DNA of 64,000 bases from JAFGKK01 sp964521085 (GCA_964521085.1 CAZFPL010000002.1:95616-159615), one strand, 5' to 3'; numbered from the stretch's first letter, positions 19,979 to 29,746 are shown. The notes: generated by a model not told the origin, from the letters alone. Made by a program: numbers and translations.

Positions 19979-21502
19979 CTATCGAACCCTCACCAGTTGC
20001 GCATCCCGCCGCCGCCGCATCCGGACATGCCATATGAAAATTCCAACCGCCGCCAATCCCACGACCAGCAGGATCGGCACGATGCTGCTTAACTTCCACG
20101 CGATGAATCCCACCAGCGGGATCCAGACCAGCAGACCGAGCGCCCACCATCTCCGGCTGAACACCAACCCTTCCGCCGCCAGAAGTAAAGCCATGGGCAT
20201 CATCATATCCCGGTGGCGGGCTTCCCGCGGGACGAAAATCGAGACGATGAGGAAAATCGCCGCCGCAAAGAACACCAACGGCCAGGCATCCCCCTTGCTG
20301 CGGCGGACAGTCTGCAGGATTCCGAAAAGCGAGAATGGAATTAACAAATACCACATCCACATGCCCGGGTAAGCAATCATGTAGGTTTCGAATTTCGGTA
20401 CATCGGGTAATGTCCCCGGCAAGAGCCAGGCATACGGTGCGAGTGCCGTGGAAAACATCGTTAAGGCCAAGTATCGGATGAACCCCACCGGATGGCTGAA
20501 GATCCAAACCAGGAATGTGTCGACGGATCTCGTATCGGGCACTTCGGTGATCTGACCCAACATGGACTGGGAACCGAGCGTTACTGGATTAAGAGTATGG
20601 GCGGTAATCGACGGCCAAAGGATCAGAAGGGCGGCCGCCGCCGAACCAAGGACCAACAACCAACGCCAGAGCCGACCACCCCTTAGGAAATCCACAAGGG
20701 GTAGAAGCACAGCGGAAAAGATCAGGACGGGAGGGATGTAATTGCGCAACTCCCCGGCGATCCGGAAGATCAGGATCAGCACCGCCGCCCATACGATTGC
20801 AGTGAGTATCCGGCCGCGGGATTTTTCCTGAAAGGCCAAGATGGACCAGAGGCGATAAATCCCCAGGAAGAACAGCAGGATGAGAAAAAGGAAAAGCGCA
20901 TCCTTCAACGTCATCATTTCCCACAACCAGAAGCCGGTGTAAAACGCCGTCAACCAACCGGCCCATCGAGCCGTGACCGGGCCGAAGAGCATTGTTCCGA
21001 TGCGGTACACCAGATACACCGACGATGCGCCGAGCACGGTGTTGATAGCAATCGCCGCCAAAGACGAATGACCGATGATGAAATACAATCCGGCGAGCAG
21101 CCGCGGGTAAATATCATCCAGCACAAAATTCACCGGACCCACCCCGCCTATGGAAAGGCCGGGGGAATGCCATGCTTGAGCCAGGACCCAAGCCACCCGG
21201 TCGTAGCTGTTGGCATCGGAATACAGGCACCCTTCATTTTTCCCTACGGCTATTTGGAAGATGACGGCAGCCAGCACGCGGATGCCAAGTGCTGCGAGGA
21301 ATAACCGGATAACGAAGCGTCGTTCTTCAAACGGGGAATCAAAAAGCGCCAATCCAAGCGCGATCCCGCCGATCACGAGAAGGGCCAAAACGGGCGCACC
21401 AAAATCTTCCCAGGGAAGGAAGGCAACTGCGAACGCCCCCGCCGCGGCGAGGAACAGGGAAATCCAAAAAAATATCCGTGGCCGGAAATTAAGCGAATTC
21501 AT
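19979..21502 (-). CDS. Polytopic membrane glycosyltransferase-like protein (GT39/ArnT type)
   Basis: The 507 aa protein has about 11-12 hydrophobic segments and few soluble stretches. An acidic residue in the first loop and the pattern YSDANSYDRVAWVLAQ resemble lipid-phosphate-sugar-dependent transferases of the PMT/ArnT type, which place catalysis on the outer face of the membrane. The C-terminal end is basic (RMRRRRDAQLVRVR). It starts with ATG overlapping the stop of the upstream glycosyltransferase gene. It could instead be a Wzy-like polymerase. The evidence favours a GT-C fold but does not prove it. Confidence 0.7.
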   Translation of the reverse strand: MNSLNFRPRIFFWISLFLAAAGAFAVAFLPWEDFGAPVLALLVIGGIALGLALFDSPFEERRFVIRLFLAALGIRVLAAVIFQIAVGKNEGCLYSDANSYDRVAWVLAQAWHSPGLSIGGVGPVNFVLDDIYPRLLAGLYFIIGHSSLAAIAINTVLGASSVYLVYRIGTMLFGPVTARWAGWLTAFYTGFWLWEMMTLKDALFLFLILLFFLGIYRLWSILAFQEKSRGRILTAIVWAAVLILIFRIAGELRNYIPPVLIFSAVLLPLVDFLRGGRLWRWLLVLGSAAAALLILWPSITAHTLNPVTLGSQSMLGQITEVPDTRSVDTFLVWIFSHPVGFIRYLALTMFSTALAPYAWLLPGTLPDVPKFETYMIAYPGMWMWYLLIPFSLFGILQTVRRSKGDAWPLVFFAAAIFLIVSIFVPREARHRDMMMPMALLLAAEGLVFSRRWWALGLLVWIPLVGFIAWKLSSIVPILLVVGLAAVGIFIWHVRMRRRRDAQLVRVR

Positions 21503-22635
21503 CGATTATGGCTGCCTGCGGAATGGCTTTGGGTAAGCACCTCTTGATATACAGAACGCATCCCGTCGATCATCCGCTCCAGAGTATACTCCCGCGCCCG
21601 GAGGGCACCTTCCCGCCCCATGGCAATCCGCATTTCCGGATCGCCCGCCAGGCGGATCATCGCATCGGCCAATCGCTGCGGGTTGTCCCGGGGAACCAGA
21701 AGACCCGTTCGGTCCGGCTCGACCAAATCCCGGTTTCCGCCCACATCGGTGGCGATGCACGGCAATCCGCTGGCCATGGCTTCGAGCAGCGTATACGAGA
21801 AGCTCTCGAAGTCGGAGGGCAGCACAAAGACATCGGCGGTGTGCATGACCTCGCGGGCTTTCCCGCGCATGAGCAGCCCGAGCAGGTCGAGGTGTTTTCT
21901 CCAGCCGCCGGTCTCCGCCGTGCGGAGCAGGTCCTCCCGTTTCGGCCCCTCGCCCACGATTTGAAGACGCGCCCCGGGAATCGTTCCGGCAACAATCCCA
22001 AACGCGGCCGCCAGATTCTCGATCCCTTTTTCGCGCGCCACCCGGCCGACAAACAGGAAGTGGATTTCCGTCTCCGGCCGCAGGATGTGCTGGGCCGGCG
22101 AAAACCATTCGGGCTCCAATCCATTCGGGACCCATCCGGCTTTTTCCGTCGTTACCAGACGGCCATCCAGATAAATTTGCCGGATCGTCCTTGAAACGAA
22201 GATGACCTTTTCGCTCGCGAGTCGGTTTAGCTGCCGTTCCGCCTGTCGGTACGCCAGGACCACGAGCGGATTCCGGGGGAGGAAAAACGACGGCGTGTGA
22301 ACCGTGTGGACCGCGGGTAGCCCCGCCAGGCGGGCGGCCATGCGTCCGAGCAACCCGCCGCGGGTGTCGTGCGTGTGCACCAGGTCGATCCGGTGCGCGC
22401 GGAATTCCTTCCGCAGGCGAAGCAGGGTTATCGGGTTGAGTTTGCCGGAGGCCGGAAGCGGAATGCATTTCACCCCCACACCGCCGGCAAGGGAAAGAAA
22501 CGGCTCCGCGAGCGTCCCGATCACGGTGAATTCGTATTCCCGGCCGAGGCCGTGGAATATTTGCAGCAAATGGGTTTCTATGCCGCCGGTTGCCAGGGGA
22601 GAGAGCGAAACCATCGCCACCCGGAGCCTGTTCAT
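21499..22635 (-). CDS. Family 4 glycosyltransferase
   Basis: The 378 aa GT-B protein has an N-terminal acceptor domain (TGGIETHLLQIFHGLG and VHTHDTRGGLLGRMAA). Its C-terminal donor domain has LFVGRVAREKGIENL and DFESFSYTLLEAMASG with the catalytic-region Glu residues. It is a retaining transferase adding one sugar to the growing chain at the cytosolic face. Start and stop overlap both neighbours by four bases (ATGA). Donor and acceptor are not predictable. Confidence 0.9.
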   Translation of the reverse strand: MNRLRVAMVSLSPLATGGIETHLLQIFHGLGREYEFTVIGTLAEPFLSLAGGVGVKCIPLPASGKLNPITLLRLRKEFRAHRIDLVHTHDTRGGLLGRMAARLAGLPAVHTVHTPSFFLPRNPLVVLAYRQAERQLNRLASEKVIFVSRTIRQIYLDGRLVTTEKAGWVPNGLEPEWFSPAQHILRPETEIHFLFVGRVAREKGIENLAAAFGIVAGTIPGARLQIVGEGPKREDLLRTAETGGWRKHLDLLGLLMRGKAREVMHTADVFVLPSDFESFSYTLLEAMASGLPCIATDVGGNRDLVEPDRTGLLVPRDNPQRLADAMIRLAGDPEMRIAMGREGALRAREYTLERMIDGMRSVYQEVLTQSHSAGSHNR

Positions 22636-23765
22636 CGTCCTCCCTCCACCGCCCGCTCGAATGCGCGCCCGAACGCATCGGCCATGCGTTCGATGGTGAA
22701 CTCTTCGCAGCGCGCGCGGGCCCGGTTGCCGCAGGCGCGCGCCGTTTCGGGGGATTGGAGGAATTCGGAGATCGCACCGGCTAGTGCGCGCGCATCCCCC
22801 TGCTTCACCACCCTTCCGGTATCGCCGTCGCGGATCAAATCCCCCGCCGCGCCCACGCCGTCGGTGGTGACGATCGCCAACCCGGCGGAAGCTGCTTCAT
22901 TCAAGACCAGCCCCCACGGCTCCGCGATCCGCCCTCTGCGCGAGGGCAGAACGAACACGCCGGCCAGCGAGTACAGAAGATCCTTCTCATTTTCACCGCG
23001 CACTTCCGCTCCGGTGACGAGAATATCTTTCAGGCCAAGCCGCTCCACCCGGCGGCGGAGGGCGCCGAGCTCCGGTCCATCCCCTGCAATTAAAAGGAAC
23101 GACGGTATGTCGCCGCGCAGGATGGAAAACGCCTCGACCAAAACCCCCGGTGCTTTGAAGGAAAGCAGCCGGCCCAGGAAAAGGATGACCGGTTTGGTGC
23201 CGATCTGCCACTCGTGCCGGGTTTGTTCGAGGTCGGCGGCGGCGGCCGGGGTGAATTGGTAGGGGCTGGCGTTGCCGGTGACCAATATACGTTCGGGATC
23301 GACGCCCATCGAGACCAGGCGTTCCTGCACGCGGGTGCCATACGCCAGGCAGCATGCCGCACCGCGCACAAGGGACCGTTCGAGGAGGAAGGTCAGGGCC
23401 CGGCGTGGATGACGCGCCGTATACCATTCGCCGCTGAACACGACATACGGGCGGCGGATGCGGCGCGCAACCCAGCCCGCGGCAAGCGCCGAGAAATAGG
23501 AGGGTTCCGGGCAGAGTACCACGTCGAACTGTTCCTGCCGGTGCGCATCGAGGATCTTCCCGGCCAACGACGGGGCAACCACGAAATCCGACATTTCCGG
23601 GATGCGGTACCCGCGGACGGTGACGGAACGCGGTGGAAGCGCGGCTTTCTCCTCATTGAGGAAGAAGCAGCGCAGATCAAAGCGGTCCGCCAGCCGGTTG
23701 AACAGCGGCCGCCGGTACGCCGGATAGGAATCGTGCACGAAGGCCACCCGGATTCGCGCGCTCAT
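22632..23765 (-). CDS. Family 4 glycosyltransferase (EPWG-motif type)
   Basis: The 377 aa start at 23765 (MSARIRVAFVHDS) is chosen because it overlaps the upstream stop as ATGA. A longer open frame to 24365 overlaps the upstream gene and its extra 200 residues are Arg-rich nonsense. The donor domain has LFLGRLLSFKAPGVLVEAF and EPWGLVLNEAASAG, a variant of the EX7E region seen in several LPS transferases. It belongs to the coupled transferase series. Confidence 0.88.
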   Translation of the reverse strand: MSARIRVAFVHDSYPAYRRPLFNRLADRFDLRCFFLNEEKAALPPRSVTVRGYRIPEMSDFVVAPSLAGKILDAHRQEQFDVVLCPEPSYFSALAAGWVARRIRRPYVVFSGEWYTARHPRRALTFLLERSLVRGAACCLAYGTRVQERLVSMGVDPERILVTGNASPYQFTPAAAADLEQTRHEWQIGTKPVILFLGRLLSFKAPGVLVEAFSILRGDIPSFLLIAGDGPELGALRRRVERLGLKDILVTGAEVRGENEKDLLYSLAGVFVLPSRRGRIAEPWGLVLNEAASAGLAIVTTDGVGAAGDLIRDGDTGRVVKQGDARALAGAISEFLQSPETARACGNRARARCEEFTIERMADAFGRAFERAVEGGR

Positions 23766-24904
23766 CGGCGTCCGATCAACTCCTCGTACAACGATTCGTA
23801 CTTGCGGGTGGTCAAGCGGGTGGAGTATTGGCCTTCGACGAGTGAGCGGGCCGCGCGGCCCATCGCCACGCGCTTTTCCGGCGGCGTGGCGATCGCCCGG
23901 CGCAGGCACCCGACGAGCGCCAGCACATCGCCGGCGGGAAATTCCCACCCGGTTTCCCCCTCCACGACAATCCGCTCTGCGTTGGCGGCGTCGGAAACGA
24001 TCACCGGTTTCCCGCAGGCCATCGCTTCGAGAACCGAATTGGGAAATCCCTCGAAACGCGAGGACAGGATCAGCCAGTCGAGCGCGGCATAGGCGCGTTC
24101 GACTTCCGCCATCACGCCCATCGGAAGAACGGTGCCTTCCAATCCGAATTCCCGGATCCGGTCGTCCACTTCCTTGCGGGCGTCGGCGAAGGTCGTACCG
24201 CCGATCAGGATCAGTTTGGCGAATGCGGGCCAATACCCGGAATTCTCCATCTGTGCGACGGCGGTGAGCAGGGTCGCATGATCCTTCACCGGTGAATAAC
24301 GGGCGATCATTCCGAAAACCAGGTCGGAGGGTGATAAACCGAACTCCGCGCGCGGCGCGCGCCAATCCATCCCGGGATGGAAGCGCTCAAGATCGACCCC
24401 GTTGGGGATGACGACCAGCCGCGAAGCGGGAATGTGCAGCAGGGTTTCCGCCTCGCGCGCCGCCGCCTTGGAATTCGAAACGATACGCACACTCAAGCGC
24501 CAGAGAATCCGCTCGGTCCACTGCCACGGCGCGCTCCAAAATCCGCCGATACGCGTTCGCAGGGAGGTGACGATCCGGCGGTGGAATGCGAGCCCGCCGG
24601 CTATCCGGGCGTATAAATCGGCGTGGCGCAGGAACGATTGCACGACGACCGGACGCTCGCGGAGGATCAAACGCCACAGGCGGATAAGCGCCACCAGATT
24701 CCCGGGGATGCCAAGCGGCTTGCGCAGGCTGATCAGACGGGCATCGCCGATGGAAATTTCCACCGGGACGCGGTCGAGCCCGTACATCACGACCACAACC
24801 GGGTCAAACCGATCGCGGTCCAGATGCCGTACCAGTTCGGCCGCCTGGCGTTCCGTTCCGCCCGAAGCCAGCGTGGGAAGCAGGTAGAGGATCTTCTCTC
24901 TCAA
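23762..24904 (-). CDS. Family 4 glycosyltransferase
   Basis: The 380 aa GT-B protein starts KILYLLPTLASGGTERQ, the canonical GT4 acceptor-loop pattern with the GGTE turn. The donor side has GMIARYSPVKDHATLL and SSRFEGFPNSVLEAMACG followed by PVIVSD. The start is TTG, overlapping the preceding stop as TTGA, which supports translational coupling. It closely resembles broad WbnE/WbpH-type transferases, but specificity cannot be read from sequence. Confidence 0.9.
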   Translation of the reverse strand: MREKILYLLPTLASGGTERQAAELVRHLDRDRFDPVVVVMYGLDRVPVEISIGDARLISLRKPLGIPGNLVALIRLWRLILRERPVVVQSFLRHADLYARIAGGLAFHRRIVTSLRTRIGGFWSAPWQWTERILWRLSVRIVSNSKAAAREAETLLHIPASRLVVIPNGVDLERFHPGMDWRAPRAEFGLSPSDLVFGMIARYSPVKDHATLLTAVAQMENSGYWPAFAKLILIGGTTFADARKEVDDRIREFGLEGTVLPMGVMAEVERAYAALDWLILSSRFEGFPNSVLEAMACGKPVIVSDAANAERIVVEGETGWEFPAGDVLALVGCLRRAIATPPEKRVAMGRAARSLVEGQYSTRLTTRKYESLYEELIGRR

Positions 24905-26034
24905 CGGGATATCACCTCGAGGATTTTACGGGTCCGTTCCTCCCAGGTAAATGACTTCACGTCCTCCCCCGCGCGGCGGGAAATGGACCCGGCGAGCGTT
25001 CTGTCCTCCAAAGCGCGCCGCAATCCACGGGCGATTTCCTCCGCGCTGTCGGGCGCCACGAGCAGCGCGTTTTCGCCGTCGCGCAGCACTTCGCGCACGG
25101 CCGGGAAATCGGTGGCCAGAATGGGACGCTCCGCCGCCATGTATTCGAACATCTTCAACGGCGACATGGCGCGCACCGTCGCGGTGCGTGAAGTATAGGG
25201 CATGATCAGAACATCCGCCGCCCGGAGATAGAGCGGGATTCTTCCGTTTGGGACGGTCCCCTCGAAGCGCACCCGGTCAATCACACCGCAATCGGCGGCG
25301 AAGGCGCGGATGCGTTCGATGTCCTCGGGATTGCCGCCGACCAGAAGGAGCAGGACATCCGGAAACGATTTCACCGCTTCGACCGTTTCTTCGATTCCGC
25401 GGCCCGGATACAGATGCCCTGCGTGGCAGGCGATTCGCGCCGCGGCGGGCAGACTCAATTGGGCGCGGGCGTCCCCCTTATCAACAGCCGGCGTAAACCG
25501 CTGCAGATCCACCCCGTCCGGAGCCCAATGCAGGAGCTCGCGGCGCGCGCCGGCGGCGGCGTAATCCTCGATCAGGGATTTCGAGATGCAGAAGATTCCC
25601 CGCAATGCGGGTGACAGGGAAGTGTCGCTCACCAGTTTCTGCCAAACGGGATAGCGCCGGTCTTCCTCGAGGTAATGGGCTTCGAATCCCACCCGGGCGC
25701 CGGCGCGCGCCAGCCAATAAGCGGACCACGGCTCGCGCGAATGAACGTACCGGCTGCGCCGCGTACGCGCATACAACGCCGCTGCGAGTGCGTACCCGCG
25801 CACCGCGAAACGTTCCCCCCAGTGCGGAAAAGGCACCCAGGTCACCTCGAAGGCGCGCGCCAGGGCGAACCGCTCGCGGAGGGAATCCTTTTGCAGTGCA
25901 TCCTCCGGGTAGTACGGCGCAATCAACTCCACCGGCAAATGCGCGGCGAATCCGGAACACATTTTCAGCGTCTGCACGCAATTGGCCCGGTTGGAGGGAA
26001 TGCGCGAGCGGGCGATGAACATCAATTTATCCAT
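24901..26034 (-). CDS. Family 4 glycosyltransferase, paralogue of the next upstream gene
   Basis: The 377 aa version from ATG 26034 (MDKLMFIARSRIPSNRANC) overlaps the upstream gene by 8 bases. An alternative ATG at 26214 adds about 60 residues coded inside that gene and is rejected. The donor domain has AGHLYPGRGIEETVEAV and SPLKMFEYMAAERPILATD. Both ends align in pattern with the gene at 26027 (SANSLQVMKMCQAF versus RANCVQTLKMCSGF), pointing to tandem duplication. Confidence 0.88.
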   Translation of the reverse strand: MDKLMFIARSRIPSNRANCVQTLKMCSGFAAHLPVELIAPYYPEDALQKDSLRERFALARAFEVTWVPFPHWGERFAVRGYALAAALYARTRRSRYVHSREPWSAYWLARAGARVGFEAHYLEEDRRYPVWQKLVSDTSLSPALRGIFCISKSLIEDYAAAGARRELLHWAPDGVDLQRFTPAVDKGDARAQLSLPAAARIACHAGHLYPGRGIEETVEAVKSFPDVLLLLVGGNPEDIERIRAFAADCGVIDRVRFEGTVPNGRIPLYLRAADVLIMPYTSRTATVRAMSPLKMFEYMAAERPILATDFPAVREVLRDGENALLVAPDSAEEIARGLRRALEDRTLAGSISRRAGEDVKSFTWEERTRKILEVISR

Positions 26035-27208
26035 GGCTGCCTGCGGTGAAATCCAGAATTTGCTTAACGCGGTTCCGCCAGGTGCAGGACCGGACGTCCG
26101 CCCGAGCCCGGGCGGCGATCCGCTTTCTGCGGTCCGCATTCTTGCGGATTTTCGCAAGAGCATCCGCCCACGCAACGGGATTGTCGGGCGGAAGCAGGAT
26201 GCTGTTGTTTTCATTAAGCATCACTCGCAGCGCGGGAAGATCGCTGGAAAAGATAACCCGTCCGGCTGCCATGTATTCATACAGCTTCATCGGGCTCATG
26301 ATCTCAGCGGTGTTGCCCCTGCCTCGGATCGTCACTTCCCGCTGATACGGCATGAGCAGGACATCGCATGCCGCCTGGTAAAGCGGGATTTCGGCATTCG
26401 GGATATGTCCCTGCCAATGCATGTTCTGCGATGCCGCTGTCCGCGCCTTCCAAACCTCAACCTCTTCGGGATATCCCCCCAGCATGAGAAAACCCACCGC
26501 GGGAAACCGCTGCGCCAACTCACAAATGAGTTCCACACCCCGGCCGGCCACCAGGCTGCCGAAGTATCCCGCGGTGAATCGTCCGGCCGGCAGTTTCAAA
26601 CGCGTGCGCGCGCGGCTCGGTGCGGGGAGGTTGCGATATTGATCCCCGTCCACCGCGTCGGGCACGACGAGAAGATCGCGACTGCGGAGCGCGGGATACG
26701 CCCGGCGAAGTTTTTCTTCCAGCGCGCGGCTGATGACCGCCAGTTGGAGGTTGCGCCTTCCAAGAATCTGCCGGAAATATAACGGGCCGATCCGGCCGGT
26801 GGGCTCGTGATGCACCTCGAGCAGGACGGGAAACCCGTGCTGCGCGACCGCCCAGGCAATATCGATTCCGCGCGTATAGACCAGATCCGGGACGATACGC
26901 GCGGCTTCGTCCGCTTCGGCCCATGCCAACCCGCGGCGTCCCAAGAGCGGAAGCAATTTGACGCGATGGATGGGAAAAGAGACGGTCAGGCCATATTGCC
27001 GGATTACATCCTTGGGGAGAGGGATGCCGCCGGTGACCGGCGCGGGAAGTTTTACGCCGGCCTCATCCGATTGTGCTTCCTCCGCGGGCGGAAGGATCAA
27101 ATGAACCACATGGCCTTCCTGGGCGAAAGCCTGGCACATCTTCATCACCTGGAGGCTGTTGGCGGATGCGGAGGGCACGGTGGCGGAACTTAGATAGGCA
27201 ATCCTCAT
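26027..27208 (-). CDS. Family 4 glycosyltransferase, paralogue of the gene at 24901
   Basis: The 393 aa GT-B protein has an acceptor loop RIAYLSSATVPSASANS, donor-side FGSLVAGRGVELICEL and SPMKLYEYMAAGRVIFSSD. It shares the KMC segment and the KxxEYMAA segment with its downstream neighbour. Its start overlaps the stop of the upstream transferase (ATGA). Duplicated transferases usually diverge in donor or linkage, which would extend the repeating unit. Confidence 0.89.
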   Translation of the reverse strand: MRIAYLSSATVPSASANSLQVMKMCQAFAQEGHVVHLILPPAEEAQSDEAGVKLPAPVTGGIPLPKDVIRQYGLTVSFPIHRVKLLPLLGRRGLAWAEADEAARIVPDLVYTRGIDIAWAVAQHGFPVLLEVHHEPTGRIGPLYFRQILGRRNLQLAVISRALEEKLRRAYPALRSRDLLVVPDAVDGDQYRNLPAPSRARTRLKLPAGRFTAGYFGSLVAGRGVELICELAQRFPAVGFLMLGGYPEEVEVWKARTAASQNMHWQGHIPNAEIPLYQAACDVLLMPYQREVTIRGRGNTAEIMSPMKLYEYMAAGRVIFSSDLPALRVMLNENNSILLPPDNPVAWADALAKIRKNADRRKRIAARARADVRSCTWRNRVKQILDFTAGSHG

Positions 27209-28377
27209 GGTGTCCCCGTTACCAAATGGTAGATATCCAACTGCTCGCCGGCGAAGCGTTCCCAGGTCAGGGCTTCGGCGCGGGCACGGCCGGCCAATCC
27301 CATTGTACGCGAGAGGCCTGGATTTTCCGCCAGCGTGATCATCGCCCGGGCGATTCCTTCCACGTCCTCGGGAGGCAGGAGGTATCCCGTCTCGCCGTCC
27401 ACGATTGCATCCGGGATTCCGCCGCTGCGGGTGCCGATGACCGGCAACCCGTACGCTCCGGCTTCCAGGAAGACAAAGACAAAACCCTCGAAATGATCGC
27501 CCTCATCCTGGGAAGTCATCGCCAGCATATCCGCCGAGCGGTAATGGGGATCCAGCTGCTCCCAGGTCAGCGCACCCAGGAACTCGATGTTGCGGATCCC
27601 TTCGCGGCGGATAAGATCCTGCAACTCCCGGTGGTAGCGGTTCCCGATCCCGCCCCCGGCCAGAAGGAAACGGGCGCCGGGAAACCGCTTCTGCAATCTT
27701 CCAAAGGCCTGCAGGCAGATGTGATACCCCTTGCGCGGCTTGATACCCCCGACCGATATCACCACGGGGTCCGAGGAAAATTTTTTCTGTTCCACGAATT
27801 CGCGGGGGACGCGGGCGGCAAAATCGGATCCCTGGAGAACGACCCGGACTGGCGCACCGGCGAGCGCATCGGTGAATCGCACCTTCATTTTTTCGGCGGT
27901 TCCGCTGGACATCGGGCAGATGCAGGCCGCCCGCCGGATGACCCCGGCGCAAAGCCGCGCTGGAATCCGCCAGCGATGCCAGATCACGCCATATGTTCCG
28001 AAGGTCGTGACGATATGCGGAACCCGCTCGCGCCGGGCGAGGATATCCCCGATCCAACCGGTGGGAAAAAGTTCCAGCGAATGGACGATACGCACCCCGA
28101 GGTTCGGGAACTTGCGCAGCGCAAGGAGTGTGGGCAGCATGTGCGCATACGTGCGGAGGGAGCCGGCTACATTCGGTTGAATCTCCGGAAGCGTGTGCAT
28201 TTCAGCATCCGGGAACAATTCGCGCGCCGATTCCCGATCCGCCCGGGAAACGATCAGCACCGGCTCCACGCGGGACTCGAGCGAACGCAGAATACCGAGG
28301 GTCGCCGTCGGCCAGCCGCCCCGCCCTCTGAGGAGCGGGATGATGAAAGCGATCCGGATGCGGGAAGACATGCTCAA
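27205..28377 (-). CDS. Family 4 glycosyltransferase, paralogue of the gene at 28553
   Basis: The 390 aa frame begins at a TTG at 28377 with AGGA 7 bases upstream. An ATG at 28371 is the alternative. It has IPLLRGRGGWPTATLGIL near the N-terminus, SVGGIKPRKGYHICLQAF for the donor-domain start and FEGFVFVFLEAGAYG for the catalytic region. The same three segments occur in the gene at 28553 with a few changes. The inverted-repeat element at 28399 lies immediately upstream. Confidence 0.88.
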   Translation of the reverse strand: MSMSSRIRIAFIIPLLRGRGGWPTATLGILRSLESRVEPVLIVSRADRESARELFPDAEMHTLPEIQPNVAGSLRTYAHMLPTLLALRKFPNLGVRIVHSLELFPTGWIGDILARRERVPHIVTTFGTYGVIWHRWRIPARLCAGVIRRAACICPMSSGTAEKMKVRFTDALAGAPVRVVLQGSDFAARVPREFVEQKKFSSDPVVISVGGIKPRKGYHICLQAFGRLQKRFPGARFLLAGGGIGNRYHRELQDLIRREGIRNIEFLGALTWEQLDPHYRSADMLAMTSQDEGDHFEGFVFVFLEAGAYGLPVIGTRSGGIPDAIVDGETGYLLPPEDVEGIARAMITLAENPGLSRTMGLAGRARAEALTWERFAGEQLDIYHLVTGTP

Positions 28378-28398
28378 TGTGAGATCCTATCTTTCTGC

Positions 28399-28534
28399 GT
28401 CATTCCGAGCCCCGAAATACGGGGCGAGGAATCGGTAACTAAAGGAAAGAATGGTTTATCCATTTGATGCGACACCGATTCCTTCCCTCGCTATGCTCGG
28501 GACAGGCGCCCTGCTTTGCAGGGCTCGGAATGAC
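28399..28534. repeat. 136-bp inverted-repeat element between glycosyltransferase genes
   Basis: The ends are a perfect 14-base inverted repeat, gtcattccgagccc and gggctcggaatgac. Inside are smaller hairpins: gccccg/cggggc at 28409-28425, gccctg/cagggc near 28508-28524, and cgaggaatcggt pairing imperfectly with 28474-28490. It has no significant ORF. The form is that of a short non-autonomous palindromic or MITE-like repeat, and similar ends recur in many bacterial genomes to my knowledge. It separates two paralogous transferase genes. Confidence 0.8.
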
Positions 28535-28552
28535 ACATTCGCGAATGATCCC

Positions 28553-29746
28553 TTAACCGCCCAGCAGGCGGCCGTATTGCTCCCACTGTTCCGCCGCGTA
28601 ATGGTCCCAGGTAAGATGTTCCGCACGCCCGCGGCCGCCCAGGCCCATCCTGGAGGAAAGCGCCGGATCCTCCACCAGCCGGATCATCGCCTGACCGGCG
28701 GCCTCGGCATCCAAGGGATCCACCACAAAGCCGGTTTCTCCGTCGATCACAACATCCGGAATTCCCCCGCTGCGGGATCCGACGGACGGCAATCCATACG
28801 CGCCGGCTTCCAGGAACACCAGTCCGAACCCCTCGAAGTGCCGGTCTACCTCCTGCGAAAGGAGGAGGAAGATCGACGCCTCCCGATACAGCCGGTCTAA
28901 TTGAGCAGGGTCGATCGTTCCCAGAAAACGGACGCCGCGCAACTCCGCCCGGCGGATAATGCCTTCCAAGTACGTCCGATAGGCTTGATCCGGCGGCCGC
29001 CCGACGATGTTGTAGACCGCTTCGGGAAAACGCTTTTGGAGATGGGCAAACGCATTCAGGCTGATGTGATATCCCTTGCGGGGTTTAACCATGCCGACGG
29101 AAAGGACAACCGGGGCGGGAGGTTGCCGTCTTCCCCGCGCCACTTCGGGCGGAACCTGTTCCGCGGCGCGGGAGCCGCACAAGACCGTCCGTACCGCCGT
29201 CGAAGAGAGTTCGGTTTCATAGGAATGCCACAGTTTCGCTTCCGTACCGTGCGAGATGGGATAGATCGCCGCCGCCCGCCGCAAGACACCGCGGTAGAAG
29301 CGGTCCAAGAGCGGCCATTTATTCCACAGGATGGCATACGTCCCGAATGCGGTAAGCGCATGCGGAGTTTTCTGCGCGCGCGCCAAAGCGTCCCCCGCCC
29401 AACCGGCCGGGAACATTTCCAACGAATGCACAAGCTGGACCCGCAGCGGCGGAAGCCGGCCGGCACTCCAGATCGACGGGATCATCCAACGCAGCATCGA
29501 GCGGGTGGTGCCGTTCCAATCCTCCGCCTGAACCGTGGGCAATACATGGTGTTCCAGATCCGGAAATTTTTCCCGGGCCGCCGCCTGATCCCCGCGGGAA
29601 ATGATCAGGACCGGCTCGACGTATTTCTGGAGCGACCGGATCGCCCCTTCCACGAATGTCACCCATCCGCGAAATCCACGGAGATAGGGAATCAGATAGG
29701 CGATTCGGGGTTTGAAACCGGAGACAGTCGATTTGTCCGCAGGCAT
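28553..29746 (-). CDS. Family 4 glycosyltransferase, paralogue of the gene at 27205
   Basis: The 397 aa GT-B protein has IPYLRGFRGWVTFVEGAI, LVHSLEMFPAGWAGD, SVGMVKPRKGYHISLNAF and FEGFGLVFLEAGAYG. All are shared in pattern with the adjacent downstream transferase. It is separated from that gene by the repeat element and from the upstream gene by 75 bp containing a hairpin. It probably transfers a related sugar. Donor unknown. Confidence 0.88.
   Translation of the reverse strand: MPADKSTVSGFKPRIAYLIPYLRGFRGWVTFVEGAIRSLQKYVEPVLIISRGDQAAAREKFPDLEHHVLPTVQAEDWNGTTRSMLRWMIPSIWSAGRLPPLRVQLVHSLEMFPAGWAGDALARAQKTPHALTAFGTYAILWNKWPLLDRFYRGVLRRAAAIYPISHGTEAKLWHSYETELSSTAVRTVLCGSRAAEQVPPEVARGRRQPPAPVVLSVGMVKPRKGYHISLNAFAHLQKRFPEAVYNIVGRPPDQAYRTYLEGIIRRAELRGVRFLGTIDPAQLDRLYREASIFLLLSQEVDRHFEGFGLVFLEAGAYGLPSVGSRSGGIPDVVIDGETGFVVDPLDAEAAGQAMIRLVEDPALSSRMGLGGRGRAEHLTWDHYAAEQWEQYGRLLGG

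Noticed and set aside
23766..24365. N-terminal extension of the glycosyltransferase at 22632
   Set aside because: The extra 200 residues overlap the upstream transferase gene and are Arg-rich. The ATGA-overlapping ATG at 23765 gives a normal GT4 N-terminus.
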